Virus record (IMG/VR): IMGVR_UViG_3300025418_001486
Location: 1 to 51,820 of that record
Strand: one strand, 5' to 3'
DNA from: a virus
DNA length: 51,820 bases
Shown: piece after piece, positions 39,644 to 49,234 of the stretch
How positions within the stretch are numbered: the first letter of the stretch is position 1
Layout of the letters: each line of letters begins with the position of its first letter
Program-made: the position numbers and the translations under genes
The notes under the pieces: generated by a model
Told to the model about the DNA's origin: nothing
Databases searched by the model: none
Seen by the model: only the letters and a program-made list of their open reading frames with translations

Positions 39644-40422
39644 AAATTGCAATATTAGTACCGACCCGCGAAAGGCTTAATAAAAAGCTTACCTTGCTTA
39701 ATTCTATACTCTGTACAGCTAATGACATTAATAATGTCACTGTATATTTTGGTGTAGATGTGGATGATCCTAAGAGAGATACCATATTAAAAATGGCGAA
39801 AGCTTTTACTTTTCTTAAAATCGTAGATATACCCGCACAACCTAACGTAGATGTTAATATTAATAAAATATGGAACAAGTTAGCATCGGTAGCTACTGAA
39901 GAAATATTCGGCTATATTGGTGATGATATGGTTTTTAGAACAAACAATTGGGATGTAGAGATATTAAAGGAGTTTTCTGATGATAAATTACCTAAAGACA
40001 AAATTAAATGTGTCCATTGTGATGACGGTTTTCATAAGCATGCTATTTGTATTAACGCTTTTATGCATCGTGCTTACTATGATACTATAGGTTATTTTGT
40101 AAGGGATGAATTCTTAGTTAATTGGTCAGATCAATGGATGTTCCAGGTTTATAAATCTCTTGATAGGTTAACATACCGTGGAGATATTTTTATTGAACAT
40201 GAACAATGGATGGTAAAACAAATTAAACAAAAAGTTAACATTACCCCTGATAGTACTACTCAAAGAATGTTAGATAGAGATAACAGTGACAATAAAGCTC
40301 GTTCAGATGGTTTCTGGGATAAACTTGGACCTGAAAGAGATAAAGAAGTGGCATTTTGGGAGAAAAAGCTTAATATTAAAGCTAATTACGCTGTTGTTGA
40401 AAATAGTTTTAGAAAGAAATGA
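39640..40422 (+). CDS. Glycosyltransferase-like protein, GT-A type
   Basis: 260 residues. ILVPTRERLNKKLTLLNSI is a GT2-like start, VTVYFGVDVDDP and FGYIGDDMVFRTNNWD supply the nucleotide-sugar strand with D-D near residue 95, and NWSDQWMFQVY is a later acidic segment. Coupled to both neighbours by 4-base overlaps. Substrate unknown. Confidence 0.75.
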   Translation: MKIAILVPTRERLNKKLTLLNSILCTANDINNVTVYFGVDVDDPKRDTILKMAKAFTFLKIVDIPAQPNVDVNINKIWNKLASVATEEIFGYIGDDMVFRTNNWDVEILKEFSDDKLPKDKIKCVHCDDGFHKHAICINAFMHRAYYDTIGYFVRDEFLVNWSDQWMFQVYKSLDRLTYRGDIFIEHEQWMVKQIKQKVNITPDSTTQRMLDRDNSDNKARSDGFWDKLGPERDKEVAFWEKKLNIKANYAVVENSFRKK

Positions 40423-41156
40423 GAACCACTCTATTTAGTTTTGGTAATTGGAACTATTATCTTACTTTAGATAAGCTTAAAGAATCTGCTGAAGGTAAAG
40501 TAGATAATATTCTATTATTTAAAGAATCAGATATACCATCTGATTTCTATGCAAAACATGTACAGCATTTTAGAGATAGAAGAGGTTTCGGGTACTGGAT
40601 ATGGAAGTCATATTTTATTAACAAAATGCTTGAAACAGCATCCGATGATGATGTTTTTATGTTTGTTGATGCAGGTAATCTATTAATTAGAGATATTAAA
40701 CCATTATATGAACTATGCGCTAATGATGAGAAAGGTATAATACTATTTGATAATAGAGACGGTACAGATGATGGTAGTATCTGGAAAAATGCACAATGGA
40801 CTAAATCTGATTGTTTTAATATTCTTAATTTAAAGTCACCTGAATATATTAACGGAGATCAAGTAAACGCATCTTATATTGTGTTTCGTAAAACAGAATT
40901 TAGTATTAAATTCTTTAAACAATTTGCAGATCTTTGTTCAAATTATAATTTAATCTCTGATGCACCTAATATTACAGAAAACTTTAACACTGCATTTAGA
41001 GATCATAGACATGATCAATCAATTCTCTCTTTATTGAGTATTAGATACAAGATTACTATACATAGAGATCCATCGGAATGGGGTAATAAAGCTCTCAATA
41101 AAAGCTCATACGGACAGCTATTTCAACATCATAGAAGAAGATATTATATCGGATGA
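40419..41156 (+). CDS. Putative glycosyltransferase
   Basis: 245 residues. The motif RRGFGYWIWKSYFI followed by DVFMFVDAGN is one I know from a capsular-polysaccharide-type transferase group (G-F-G-Y-W-x-W-K-P, then D-x-G). A late HRHDQSILSLLSIRY has the H-D-Q-S segment common in such enzymes. Coupled by 4-base overlaps on both sides. Family confidence is moderate. Confidence 0.65.
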   Translation: MRTTLFSFGNWNYYLTLDKLKESAEGKVDNILLFKESDIPSDFYAKHVQHFRDRRGFGYWIWKSYFINKMLETASDDDVFMFVDAGNLLIRDIKPLYELCANDEKGIILFDNRDGTDDGSIWKNAQWTKSDCFNILNLKSPEYINGDQVNASYIVFRKTEFSIKFFKQFADLCSNYNLISDAPNITENFNTAFRDHRHDQSILSLLSIRYKITIHRDPSEWGNKALNKSSYGQLFQHHRRRYYIG

Positions 41157-42001
41157 AAATACTAATTATACAAGAATATAGCAGACATGCAGAAAACGTT
41201 CTTTATAGAGAATGTTTATGTTTTCAACGCGCATTTAAAAGTATCGGTTGGGAAGCAGATGCATGGGGTTTAGGTCATAGTAATTATAATCAGATACCGG
41301 ATTTTAATAGTTATGATGTAATTTTAAATTGCGAAAATTACGGTGATCACTGGTTACCCGATCTTAATCAGTATAAGAAACCGTATAAGATACTTTATGC
41401 AGTTGATCCTCATTGTAGAGGTATACAACCATATGAACAGATTGTAAAACTACAAGGTTATAACTTTCTATTTGTTGCTGTAAGAGATTTTTCTTCCGGA
41501 GAAAATAAAGCATGGCTACCTCCTGCAGTGGATGAAGAACTATTTGTAAACAAAGGTTTAAAGAGAGATATACATATGGGGTTTGTAGGCAACTATGTAA
41601 ACAGAAAAGATCTCTTAGATTTTATGACCAATAATTTCGGTCTTAAACAATGTATACAGGTTTTTGGAGATGAAATGGTAAATCTACTCAATAGGTTCAC
41701 TATTGGTTTTAATAAAAACATAGCAAACGATACTAACTATAGAAGCTTTGAAACTATTGCTTGTGGTGCTATGTTAATGTCTGATAATAATCCTGCATAT
41801 AAAGATCTAGGATTTGTACATGGAGAAAACTGCTTTCTATACAATAATGATATAAATCATATAAAGGATTTAGTCGAGCAAGCGTTTACTCATCCTGCAC
41901 TTGTAAGTGATATAGCTAATCGAGGCTATCTTTTATCTAAAAAACATACATATAAAAAGAGAGCTGAAAGTATTGCTAAGTTCCTTTCGAGCAAGATTTA
42001 A
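41153..42001 (+). CDS. Glycosyltransferase, GT-B type (CgeB/group 1-like)
   Basis: 282 residues. LIIQEYSRHAENVLYRECLCFQRAFKSIG begins like CgeB-type proteins (listed here as separate short segments: LIIQEYS, then CFQRAFKS), followed by DVILNCENYGDHWLPDL, WLPPAVDEELF and VGFVGNYVNRKDLL. The C-terminal donor site reads NYRSFETIACGAMLMSDN and FVHGENCFLYNN. Last of the five-gene island. Confidence 0.82.
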   Translation: MKILIIQEYSRHAENVLYRECLCFQRAFKSIGWEADAWGLGHSNYNQIPDFNSYDVILNCENYGDHWLPDLNQYKKPYKILYAVDPHCRGIQPYEQIVKLQGYNFLFVAVRDFSSGENKAWLPPAVDEELFVNKGLKRDIHMGFVGNYVNRKDLLDFMTNNFGLKQCIQVFGDEMVNLLNRFTIGFNKNIANDTNYRSFETIACGAMLMSDNNPAYKDLGFVHGENCFLYNNDINHIKDLVEQAFTHPALVSDIANRGYLLSKKHTYKKRAESIAKFLSSKI

Positions 42002-42038
42002 GTAGAAAAAGTACAATATTAATATAATATTGTAACTA

Positions 42039-43862
42039 ATGCAGTACGTTTTCTTTAAAAATATAAAAATTACTAATTTCCTGTCTGTAGGTAAAAGACC
42101 GGTTGTTATTGATTTTAAGCCAGGATTAAACATTATCACTGGTAAGAACTACGATAAAAGTGACCGTGCTAATGGTGTAGGTAAGTCCACTATTACTGAT
42201 GCTATACATTTTGCATTGTATGGTACTACTATCAGAGATCTTAAGAAAGAGAATATAGTAAACAATCTGTTTCCAGAGGATTTATGTGAAGTAGAACTAC
42301 AATTTGTAGTTGAAGAGAATCATAATAAAACAGAGTATAAAATTACTCGTACACTTAATCCTACTAAGTGTTTCTTATATATTAACGGTGAAGATAAAAC
42401 TCGTTCCGGTGTACCGCAAACTACAGAATACATTATAGATATAATTAATACTTCATCAGAAGTATTTCAAAATAGTGTTGTAATGACCATAAACAGTACT
42501 GTACCGTTTATGGCGCAAAAGAAAGTAGAAAAACGTAAGTTTATTGAAGGTATTCTTGGTTTAGAGGTATTCGGTAATATGTTAAATATTGCACGCTCTG
42601 AATTCAATGATACTAAGCGTTATCTTGATATCGAGATGACAAAAGCAGATGAAACTGAGCGGGCATATCAAGAAAACATTAAACAAAAAGATGTTTATGA
42701 AGAGAACAAGAAAAAGCGTAAAGATGTACTTTTAACTCGTCAACGTAACAACGAGCAGGAGCTTGCTTTATTAAACGAAAAGATTAATAAACTCGATTCT
42801 GTAGATACAGTAGCTGAAAAAAAGATACTTGATAATATGTCAGCACTTAAAACTGCTGAAGGTCTATGTGATAAAAAAATAGCTAGTATCAACAGACTTA
42901 TTACTGAAGCAGAAACACATATTAAGCTTAACAATGACCGTATTAAAAAACTTAAAAAGATTGATAGTAAATGTCCTCATTGTGGTAAAGATCTAGCTGA
43001 AGCTACTAACGTTCAATATGAAAAAGATAAATCTGAATGTCAGGCTGAAATACAAAAGTATACAGAAGTTATTAACACTCAGAAGCCTCTTTTAGTTGAA
43101 GCACAAGAACAGTTAAATAAAGTAGAGACTCATATTACAAACACTCAGAAGAAGGTAAGCGATTTTAATGTACGTAAAAAAGAAGTCGAGAACATTAACT
43201 CTCGTATTAAGCAATTAAATGAGTGGCAATCATCTCTCAAAGTAGATATTGAAGCATTAGATCATAACGATAATGCATTCATTGAGAGTATAAGGAATAT
43301 TGAAACTCGTATCGCTGATATAAAGGTAAAAATTACCGATTTACAAGATAAGATTGATGTAATTGAATCTGCTAAGTTTATTGCTTCTGAAGAAGGTGTA
43401 AAATCGTTTATTGTTAAGAAGATACTTGAAGTACTAAACATAAGATTAGCATTTTATCTCAAAAAACTCGAAAGTAATAGTATGGTTAAGTTTAATGAGT
43501 TCTTTGAAGAAACTATTACAAACGAGCGTGGAGTTGAATGTAGTTATTTTAATTTTTCTGGAGCAGAACGTAAAGCTATAGATCTTGCAATGATTTTTAC
43601 GTTTCAAGATATCCGTAGAGCACAAGCTAACGTATGGTTAAACATATCTGTATTCGATGAATTATTAGATTCGTCATTAGATGAGAAAGGTATTGAATTG
43701 GTATTGGATATAATACGTGAAAGAGTTGAAAAATACCAAGAGGCAATATATATAATATCACACCGTAAGGAAAGTATGAAATACTGTACAAGCGGTGAAA
43801 TAGTCTATCTTGAAAAGAAAAACGGTATAACAGTAAGATCAACAACTTTTAATAATGAATAA
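42039..43862 (+). CDS. 46: Recombination nuclease subunit gp46 (SbcC/Rad50 type)
   Basis: ABC-type ATPase that partners gp47. Walker A is split by a short insertion (GKNYDKSDRANGVGKST, about 35-51); long coiled coils flank the zinc hook CPHCGKDL with C312 and C315; the C-terminal signature and Walker B appear as FSGAERKAIDLAMIF and NISVFDELLDSSLD. 607 residues against 560 in T4. No ribosome-binding site; an AT-rich gap of 37 bases separates it from the transferase island. Confidence 0.95.
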   Translation: MQYVFFKNIKITNFLSVGKRPVVIDFKPGLNIITGKNYDKSDRANGVGKSTITDAIHFALYGTTIRDLKKENIVNNLFPEDLCEVELQFVVEENHNKTEYKITRTLNPTKCFLYINGEDKTRSGVPQTTEYIIDIINTSSEVFQNSVVMTINSTVPFMAQKKVEKRKFIEGILGLEVFGNMLNIARSEFNDTKRYLDIEMTKADETERAYQENIKQKDVYEENKKKRKDVLLTRQRNNEQELALLNEKINKLDSVDTVAEKKILDNMSALKTAEGLCDKKIASINRLITEAETHIKLNNDRIKKLKKIDSKCPHCGKDLAEATNVQYEKDKSECQAEIQKYTEVINTQKPLLVEAQEQLNKVETHITNTQKKVSDFNVRKKEVENINSRIKQLNEWQSSLKVDIEALDHNDNAFIESIRNIETRIADIKVKITDLQDKIDVIESAKFIASEEGVKSFIVKKILEVLNIRLAFYLKKLESNSMVKFNEFFEETITNERGVECSYFNFSGAERKAIDLAMIFTFQDIRRAQANVWLNISVFDELLDSSLDEKGIELVLDIIRERVEKYQEAIYIISHRKESMKYCTSGEIVYLEKKNGITVRSTTFNNE

Positions 43863-45030
43863 TTCCTTCGTTCTCGGAGCACCTCAACTTCCAATTGGAG
43901 CACCTGTTTTTGGGTCACCACTTCAGGCACCTGAAACTCCACCAGCACCTTCTGCATCTCCTAACCCACCAGCTAACATGGCTATTAGTTTTGCTGCTGA
44001 CCATGGTGGTTGTGGTTTTTGGCGTATACACTGGCCAGAGGCTTTAATTAACTCATCTGGTAAAGGAGTTATTACTAACTCTACAATGATGCTTTTAGAT
44101 CCGCGTTATTATGCTAACGTAAAATCTGTAAAGATACAACGACAAGTCACTGAACCTCAATTGCAGTTTGTAAAGTTTTTAAGAGATACATCTAATAAAG
44201 GTAATAAGTTTAAACTCTATTATGAGATTGACGATGTTATTTTCCCTGAAGACATCCCGTTATATAATAAATCTAGACAAGCTTTCGTTGATCCTATTAT
44301 TGCGAAAACAGCAGTTGAGATTATTAAGCATTGCGACGCTATTACATGTCCTACTAAGTTTATGGCAGACTACTACACTGAAAAAACAGGTGTACCTGCA
44401 ATAGTAGTACCTAATTATTTACCTAAGTTTTGGATAGATCGTTTTTACGATAAAAAGAAAGTAGTTGACAACTTTGATTATAATGTAAAGAGACCGCGTA
44501 TCGGTTACGTTGGTAGCCCTACACACTTAAATGTTGATAGATTACCTGGTATACAAGATGATATTGATCCGTATATACCTATTATACGTAAAACATATAA
44601 ACAGTATAAGTGGGTATTCATGGGTGGTGTTCCGTACGAACTACAAGATTTAGTACGTTCTGGAGATATTGAATACACTCCATGGAGATCATTATATGAT
44701 TATAGTTATGCATTTGATGCATTAAAGCTTAATTTAGCATTTGCACCTTTACAAAATAACAAGTTTAATTATGCAAAAGCACCTATCAAGTATCTTGAAG
44801 CTGGTGCGTTAGGTGTACCTTGCTTGTGTCAAGATGCACCACCATATAATACAGACCCAGTTGCACCTTTAAGGTTTGATACCCCGGATGAAATGATGGA
44901 TTTAGTTAAGAAGCTTTGCAATAACCGCAAACAATACTTAACTGAATCGGATCATGCACGTAAAGTAGCAACTCAATACTGGCTTGAAGATCATATTGAC
45001 GAGCACATGAAAGTTTACTTTCCTTCTTGA
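43855..45030 (+). CDS. Glycosyltransferase, GT-B type, with proline-rich N-terminus
   Basis: 391 residues. Residues 1-42 are a proline/alanine-rich linker (APETPPAPSASPNPPA). The catalytic part starts FAADHGGCGFWRIHWP, has KLYYEIDDVIF, AITCPTKFMADYY and IGYVGSPTHLNVD, and a C-terminal donor site FNYAKAPIKYLEAGALGVPCL. The same layout occurs in phage GT4-like proteins that act on virion or host sugars. It overlaps gene 46 by 8 bases. Confidence 0.82.
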   Translation: MNNSFVLGAPQLPIGAPVFGSPLQAPETPPAPSASPNPPANMAISFAADHGGCGFWRIHWPEALINSSGKGVITNSTMMLLDPRYYANVKSVKIQRQVTEPQLQFVKFLRDTSNKGNKFKLYYEIDDVIFPEDIPLYNKSRQAFVDPIIAKTAVEIIKHCDAITCPTKFMADYYTEKTGVPAIVVPNYLPKFWIDRFYDKKKVVDNFDYNVKRPRIGYVGSPTHLNVDRLPGIQDDIDPYIPIIRKTYKQYKWVFMGGVPYELQDLVRSGDIEYTPWRSLYDYSYAFDALKLNLAFAPLQNNKFNYAKAPIKYLEAGALGVPCLCQDAPPYNTDPVAPLRFDTPDEMMDLVKKLCNNRKQYLTESDHARKVATQYWLEDHIDEHMKVYFPS

Positions 45031-45061
45031 TTAGTTTGTAAGATGGTACATAATATGTTTT

Positions 45062-47623
45062 GTGTATCGTAACGTATATTACAATTCAAGAGAAGCATTA
45101 GCATATCTATTTACCTGGGATAAAAACGGTAAACGGGTAGTTAAAAAGGAACCTTATAGTCCCTATTTCTACATAGAGACTAATCAGGACAATGCTGATG
45201 CTTTGTCTATTTTTAAGACTAAACTAAAAAAGAAAGTCTTTCCTAATGCCTTCGAACGTAATAAGGCTGCACAGGATGGTGCTATTAAGAGACTATTTCA
45301 TAATATTCAGGTAGAACAACAGTTTCTTATTGAGAAGTTTAAAGATGAATACGAGAAACCTGAGTTTTCTGCTAACCCTTTAAAGGTTTGTTTTCTAGAT
45401 ATCGAAGTCTATTCTCCAGATGAGTTTCCTGAAGCTAAGGATGCTAAGCATCCTATCAATCTTATAACGATATATGATAACTTATCTGAAACGTTTTATA
45501 CCTGGGGTTGTAAACCTTATACCCCGTCTCGTAAGAACGTTGTATACACAGAATGTAGCGGCGAAATAGATCTACTTAATAAGTTTCTAGAATTTTGGGA
45601 AAACGATTACTACCCAGATATCTTATCTGGTTGGAACACAGACTTTTTCGACTTTCCTTATACTATTAACCGTATCAATAACTTATTAGGTGAAAACGCT
45701 GCTAAACGTTTATCACCGTTAAAAAGTCTTTGGTGCCGTAAAGGTATTTTCGTTAAAGGACAAGAGTTAGATCGTTGGTATATTCATGGTATGTCTGCAA
45801 TGGACTATCTTGAAGTATATAAAGGCTTTGCGCGTGGTTTATTAGAGTCATATGCACTAAACTTTGTAGCACAACATGAGTTAGGTGAAGGTAAACTAGC
45901 TATCAATGCTACTAACTTAGCTTCTTTATCTGAAAATGATTGGAATAACTTTGTAGACTATAATATTCAAGACGTTGACCTGTTAGTACGAATGGAAAAG
46001 AAATTGCAGTTCTTTAAGATCATTCGTATGTTAGCTTATAAAGGGTTAACTAGCTTTGAAGCTGCACTAGGTAAAGTTCAGATTGTTACCGGTTGTGTTG
46101 CTTTAGAAGCATATAAACACGGCTTAGTTATACCAACGTTTGTGTCTGGTCCTACTAGAGATGAAATTGAAGGTGGTTATGTTAGAGATCCAGAACGTGG
46201 TTTAAAGACCTCTATCGTGAGTTATGACGCTAACTCTCTATACCCTAACACTATTATTACTCTTAATATCTCACCTGAGACTAAGATAGGTAAGATCTTA
46301 CGTAAATCTGACACAGAGACAACACTATTATTAGCTAACGGTTCTGAAAAGACAGTGCCTAATGAAAAACTTGAAAAGTTGATGGATATAGAAAAGTTAG
46401 CTATATCTAAAGCTAATGTTTTGTATACTCAGAAAAAGAAAGGTGTAGTACCTTCGTTAATTGACGGTCTTTATAGTGAGCGTGTAAGAAATAAGAACCA
46501 GTACATTGATTATAAGAAACAACTAAGTAATTTAACCCCAGATACTGATGAATATAAAACGTGTAAGTTTAATATGGAACGAGCTGACACCATCCAGCAC
46601 GTCATTAAGATTCTTCTCAATTCTATTTACGGGGTTTTTGCTAATAAGTTTAGTCCTATTTGCGATAGCGATCATGCCGGTAGTATTACTCTTACTGGGC
46701 AGTCAGTGGTTAAGCAGGCAGGTGTCATCCTTGATACATATGCTAAAGAAAAATACAATGTTGACGTTTCTCTTAACATATATGGTGATACTGACAGTAC
46801 TCATGTTACTATTCAACCGATTGTTGATAAGCTTAAGATAAAGTTATTTGCTAACGGTAAAGTAACTCCAGAAGGTTTAGATTTAATTGATAAAGATATT
46901 GGTACATACTTAAATAACGAAATTAAACGTTGGTCTGCTGCAGAATTTAAGTCTACCGATCCTCGTTACTTCTTTAAACGTGAATCGATTTGTGATGTAG
47001 GTGTTTATCTACAGAAAAAACGTTACATTATTCATGTACTAAACGATGAAGGTGCAAACGTTAATAAGTTTAAATATGTCGGGGTTGAAATCGCTAGATC
47101 TACTACACCTAAGAAAGCAAAAGAACTGATTAAGAAGGTTATTGAGAACTCTTTGTTAGGTCAGGATCAAATAAAAGCAAACAGTCTTTATAAAGAGGTT
47201 TATGATGCTTTTAAACTGTTACCTGTTGATGAAATAGCTATTCGTGGTGGTCTCAGTGATTTAGAGAAATACGAAGTTAAAGCAGATGGCTTTAAAATCG
47301 GTACAGGTACTCCAAATCACGTTAAGGGTGCTTTATGGTACAATCATTTGTTGAAGCATTTGAAGCTAGAAACAAAATACGAACGGATTACTTCTGGTGG
47401 CAAAGTAAAGAAGATTTATATTGCACCAAACAAGTATAATATCGATACTCTTTGCTATCCTTACAACTTTCCACCAGAATTTAATGAGTTTCAAGTAGAC
47501 TATATTGAAATGTTTGATACAATAATTAAACCGCCTATATTAGCTGTATATGAAGCTATTGGATGGCGATTACCAGATTTAACTAACGAAGTAACAACAG
47601 ACCTATTCGACTTATTCACATGA
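45062..47623 (+). CDS. 43: DNA polymerase, family B (T4 gp43 type)
   Basis: Replicative polymerase with proofreading. Exonuclease motif I is FLDIEV (D113, E115), later GWNTDFFDFPY and YNIQDVDLLVRM are exo II and III. Polymerase motif A is YDANSLYP (D389), motif B is KILLNSIYGVFAN and motif C is YGDTDSTHV (D576, D578). 853 residues (T4: 898). Start is GTG at 45062, the only in-frame start before the conserved N-terminus. It overlaps dpdA by 4 bases, so the base-modification enzyme is translationally coupled to the polymerase. Confidence 0.96.
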   Translation: MYRNVYYNSREALAYLFTWDKNGKRVVKKEPYSPYFYIETNQDNADALSIFKTKLKKKVFPNAFERNKAAQDGAIKRLFHNIQVEQQFLIEKFKDEYEKPEFSANPLKVCFLDIEVYSPDEFPEAKDAKHPINLITIYDNLSETFYTWGCKPYTPSRKNVVYTECSGEIDLLNKFLEFWENDYYPDILSGWNTDFFDFPYTINRINNLLGENAAKRLSPLKSLWCRKGIFVKGQELDRWYIHGMSAMDYLEVYKGFARGLLESYALNFVAQHELGEGKLAINATNLASLSENDWNNFVDYNIQDVDLLVRMEKKLQFFKIIRMLAYKGLTSFEAALGKVQIVTGCVALEAYKHGLVIPTFVSGPTRDEIEGGYVRDPERGLKTSIVSYDANSLYPNTIITLNISPETKIGKILRKSDTETTLLLANGSEKTVPNEKLEKLMDIEKLAISKANVLYTQKKKGVVPSLIDGLYSERVRNKNQYIDYKKQLSNLTPDTDEYKTCKFNMERADTIQHVIKILLNSIYGVFANKFSPICDSDHAGSITLTGQSVVKQAGVILDTYAKEKYNVDVSLNIYGDTDSTHVTIQPIVDKLKIKLFANGKVTPEGLDLIDKDIGTYLNNEIKRWSAAEFKSTDPRYFFKRESICDVGVYLQKKRYIIHVLNDEGANVNKFKYVGVEIARSTTPKKAKELIKKVIENSLLGQDQIKANSLYKEVYDAFKLLPVDEIAIRGGLSDLEKYEVKADGFKIGTGTPNHVKGALWYNHLLKHLKLETKYERITSGGKVKKIYIAPNKYNIDTLCYPYNFPPEFNEFQVDYIEMFDTIIKPPILAVYEAIGWRLPDLTNEVTTDLFDLFT

Positions 47624-48426
47624 TTAAAATATCTCACGAATCTCCTTTAAGTATGCTCGAGATCTCTCGTACATACAACGATTACTGCTATGCACTCGTG
47701 CACCTCTTTGAAACTCACCCGCAATACTATAAGTTCTTTGAAGATAGTGTTAAAATGGGCCGCCATGTTTTGCTAGATAACTCTATATTTGAGTTAGGTA
47801 CCTCTTTTGACCCTAAACGCTATGCACACTGGATACAAAAACTAAATCCTACAGAATATATTATACCAGACGTATTAGAAGACTGTCAGGGTACTATAGA
47901 TTCAGCTAAGAAATGCTTATGGAAAGAATGGGACTTTGTTAGTAATTCTAAAACTATTGGTGTTGTACAAGGTAAGACTTACGGCGAGTTAGTTAAGTGT
48001 TATGTAGCTTTAGATCAAGAAATTGGTGTAGATAAGTTAGCTATATCATTTGACTATTCTTATTACCTCAAATTATTCCCGCATCCTAACAAGTGGGTAT
48101 CTTATATGATGGGTAGAGTAATGACTTTAACTCAGTTAATGAATGACGGTATTATTAATAAAGATAAACCTCACCATTTATTAGGTTGTGCACACCCTAG
48201 AGAATTTAGTTTCTATCAAGGACCTGAGTATAGCTGGATAGAAACACTAGATACTTCATCTCCTATTGTACATGGTATTAAAAGAGTAAGATATACTGAT
48301 GCAATAGGTAACTGGAAGAAAGAATCTACTAAGCTAGTAGATCTTTTAGATGTAGTACCAGATGAAATACAAGAAAGAATTATTGCAAGTAATTTAATTC
48401 AGTTTAGAAACTTTGTTAATGGATGA
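47620..48426 (+). CDS. dpdA: DNA-guanine transglycosylase DpdA (TGT-like), inserts 7-deazaguanine into phage DNA
   Basis: Swaps guanine in DNA for a 7-deazaguanine base, after replication. The TGT-like barrel motifs are: LLDNSIFELG (D53), YIIPDVLED (D84), IGVVQGKTYGEL (Q117, like the V-Q-G of TGT), KLAISFDYS, HHLLGCAHPREF (like the G-G loop) and WIETLDTSSP with D211 as the likely nucleophile. The zinc-binding cysteine cluster of tRNA enzymes is absent, and at 268 residues it is much shorter than bacterial TGT, both as in phage DpdA. It starts inside the stop of gene 43 and leads a cassette that also encodes the formyltransferase and QueF. Confidence 0.85.
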   Translation: MIKISHESPLSMLEISRTYNDYCYALVHLFETHPQYYKFFEDSVKMGRHVLLDNSIFELGTSFDPKRYAHWIQKLNPTEYIIPDVLEDCQGTIDSAKKCLWKEWDFVSNSKTIGVVQGKTYGELVKCYVALDQEIGVDKLAISFDYSYYLKLFPHPNKWVSYMMGRVMTLTQLMNDGIINKDKPHHLLGCAHPREFSFYQGPEYSWIETLDTSSPIVHGIKRVRYTDAIGNWKKESTKLVDLLDVVPDEIQERIIASNLIQFRNFVNG

Positions 48427-48653
48427 CCACTTTAGAAGCTATAACTAACTCAGTACATGCAAACTATCCTCACTTACTGGCCAATTCTGTTTATATCCGC
48501 GATTATTATTTTTGGGATTGTATTCGTAATAAAGAACTCCCGGTAAAAGAGCTTGCAGATGTTAAACCTTACATAATAAAACACGGTATTGTTGACTTTA
48601 CGCTTGTTATTTTCTTTAGTGATAATACAATAGGGTATCGACTAAACATATGA
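48423..48653 (+). CDS. Unknown 76-residue protein in the dpdA cassette
   Basis: No family recognised. Two-part sequence: SVHANYPHLLANSVYIRDYYFWDCIRN then VKELADVKPYIIKHG (given here in pieces: VYIRDYYFWDCI; VDFTLVIFFSDN). Translationally coupled by 4-base overlaps to dpdA and to the formyltransferase gene, so it may be a subunit or adaptor of the modification enzymes. Confidence 0.6.
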   Translation: MTTLEAITNSVHANYPHLLANSVYIRDYYFWDCIRNKELPVKELADVKPYIIKHGIVDFTLVIFFSDNTIGYRLNI

Positions 48654-49234
48654 AACGTACCTTAACTTGGAAAACATTTTTCTCTCAGAGCGGCTCTGAG
48701 ATATACGAAATATCTAAAAATATTGGTAGGTTTCCGGATGCAATTATAACTAATAAAAGCTTTGAAGAAATGGATAAAATTAATCCTGATCTTCTAGAAA
48801 GATGTTTTGATCGTTTTATATTTTTACCCAAGAAACCGACTGTAGAAGAATACCGTGAAGCTATTAGAAATGCTGATGTTATTACGCTTCACGGTTATCT
48901 TCGTATATTACCACCAGAGATCTGTGGTAGATTTAAGATATACAATGGGCATCCAGGTCTTATTACTAAGTTTCCTGAATTAAAAGGCAAAGATCCTCAA
49001 GCTAAAGTATGGTATAAACACTTCGAAAAACCGTACAAATTACACGGGCATGTTATTCACGAGGTAATACCAGAAGTAGATGCTGGTAAAGTCGTGTCTG
49101 AGAAAGAGTTTTATAGCGAAAGTATTTACAAAGAATTTAATAGTTTAAACGATTATATTGTAAGATTGCATAAGCTAGCAATTGAAAATTGGGTTGGCTT
49201 TATGCGAAAAAGTCTATTAAATAATAAACTATGA
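48650..49234 (+). CDS. PurN-like formyltransferase, candidate DNA preQ1 formyltransferase
   Basis: 194 residues with the formyltransferase catalytic set: N99 and H101 in YNGHPGL, D144 in PEVDAGKVV, plus HGYLRILPPEI (like A-G-F-M-R-I-L-S) and HGHVIHEV before the Asp. It presumably uses 10-formyltetrahydrofolate. The usual purine-nucleotide loop of PurN (S-G-x-G-S-N) is altered to FSQSGSEIY, so glycinamide ribonucleotide is not the certain substrate. It lies between dpdA and queF in a coupled operon, which makes it a good candidate for the enzyme predicted to formylate deoxy-preQ1 in phage DNA (named DpdN in the literature as I recall it). Confidence 0.8.
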   Translation: MKRTLTWKTFFSQSGSEIYEISKNIGRFPDAIITNKSFEEMDKINPDLLERCFDRFIFLPKKPTVEEYREAIRNADVITLHGYLRILPPEICGRFKIYNGHPGLITKFPELKGKDPQAKVWYKHFEKPYKLHGHVIHEVIPEVDAGKVVSEKEFYSESIYKEFNSLNDYIVRLHKLAIENWVGFMRKSLLNNKL

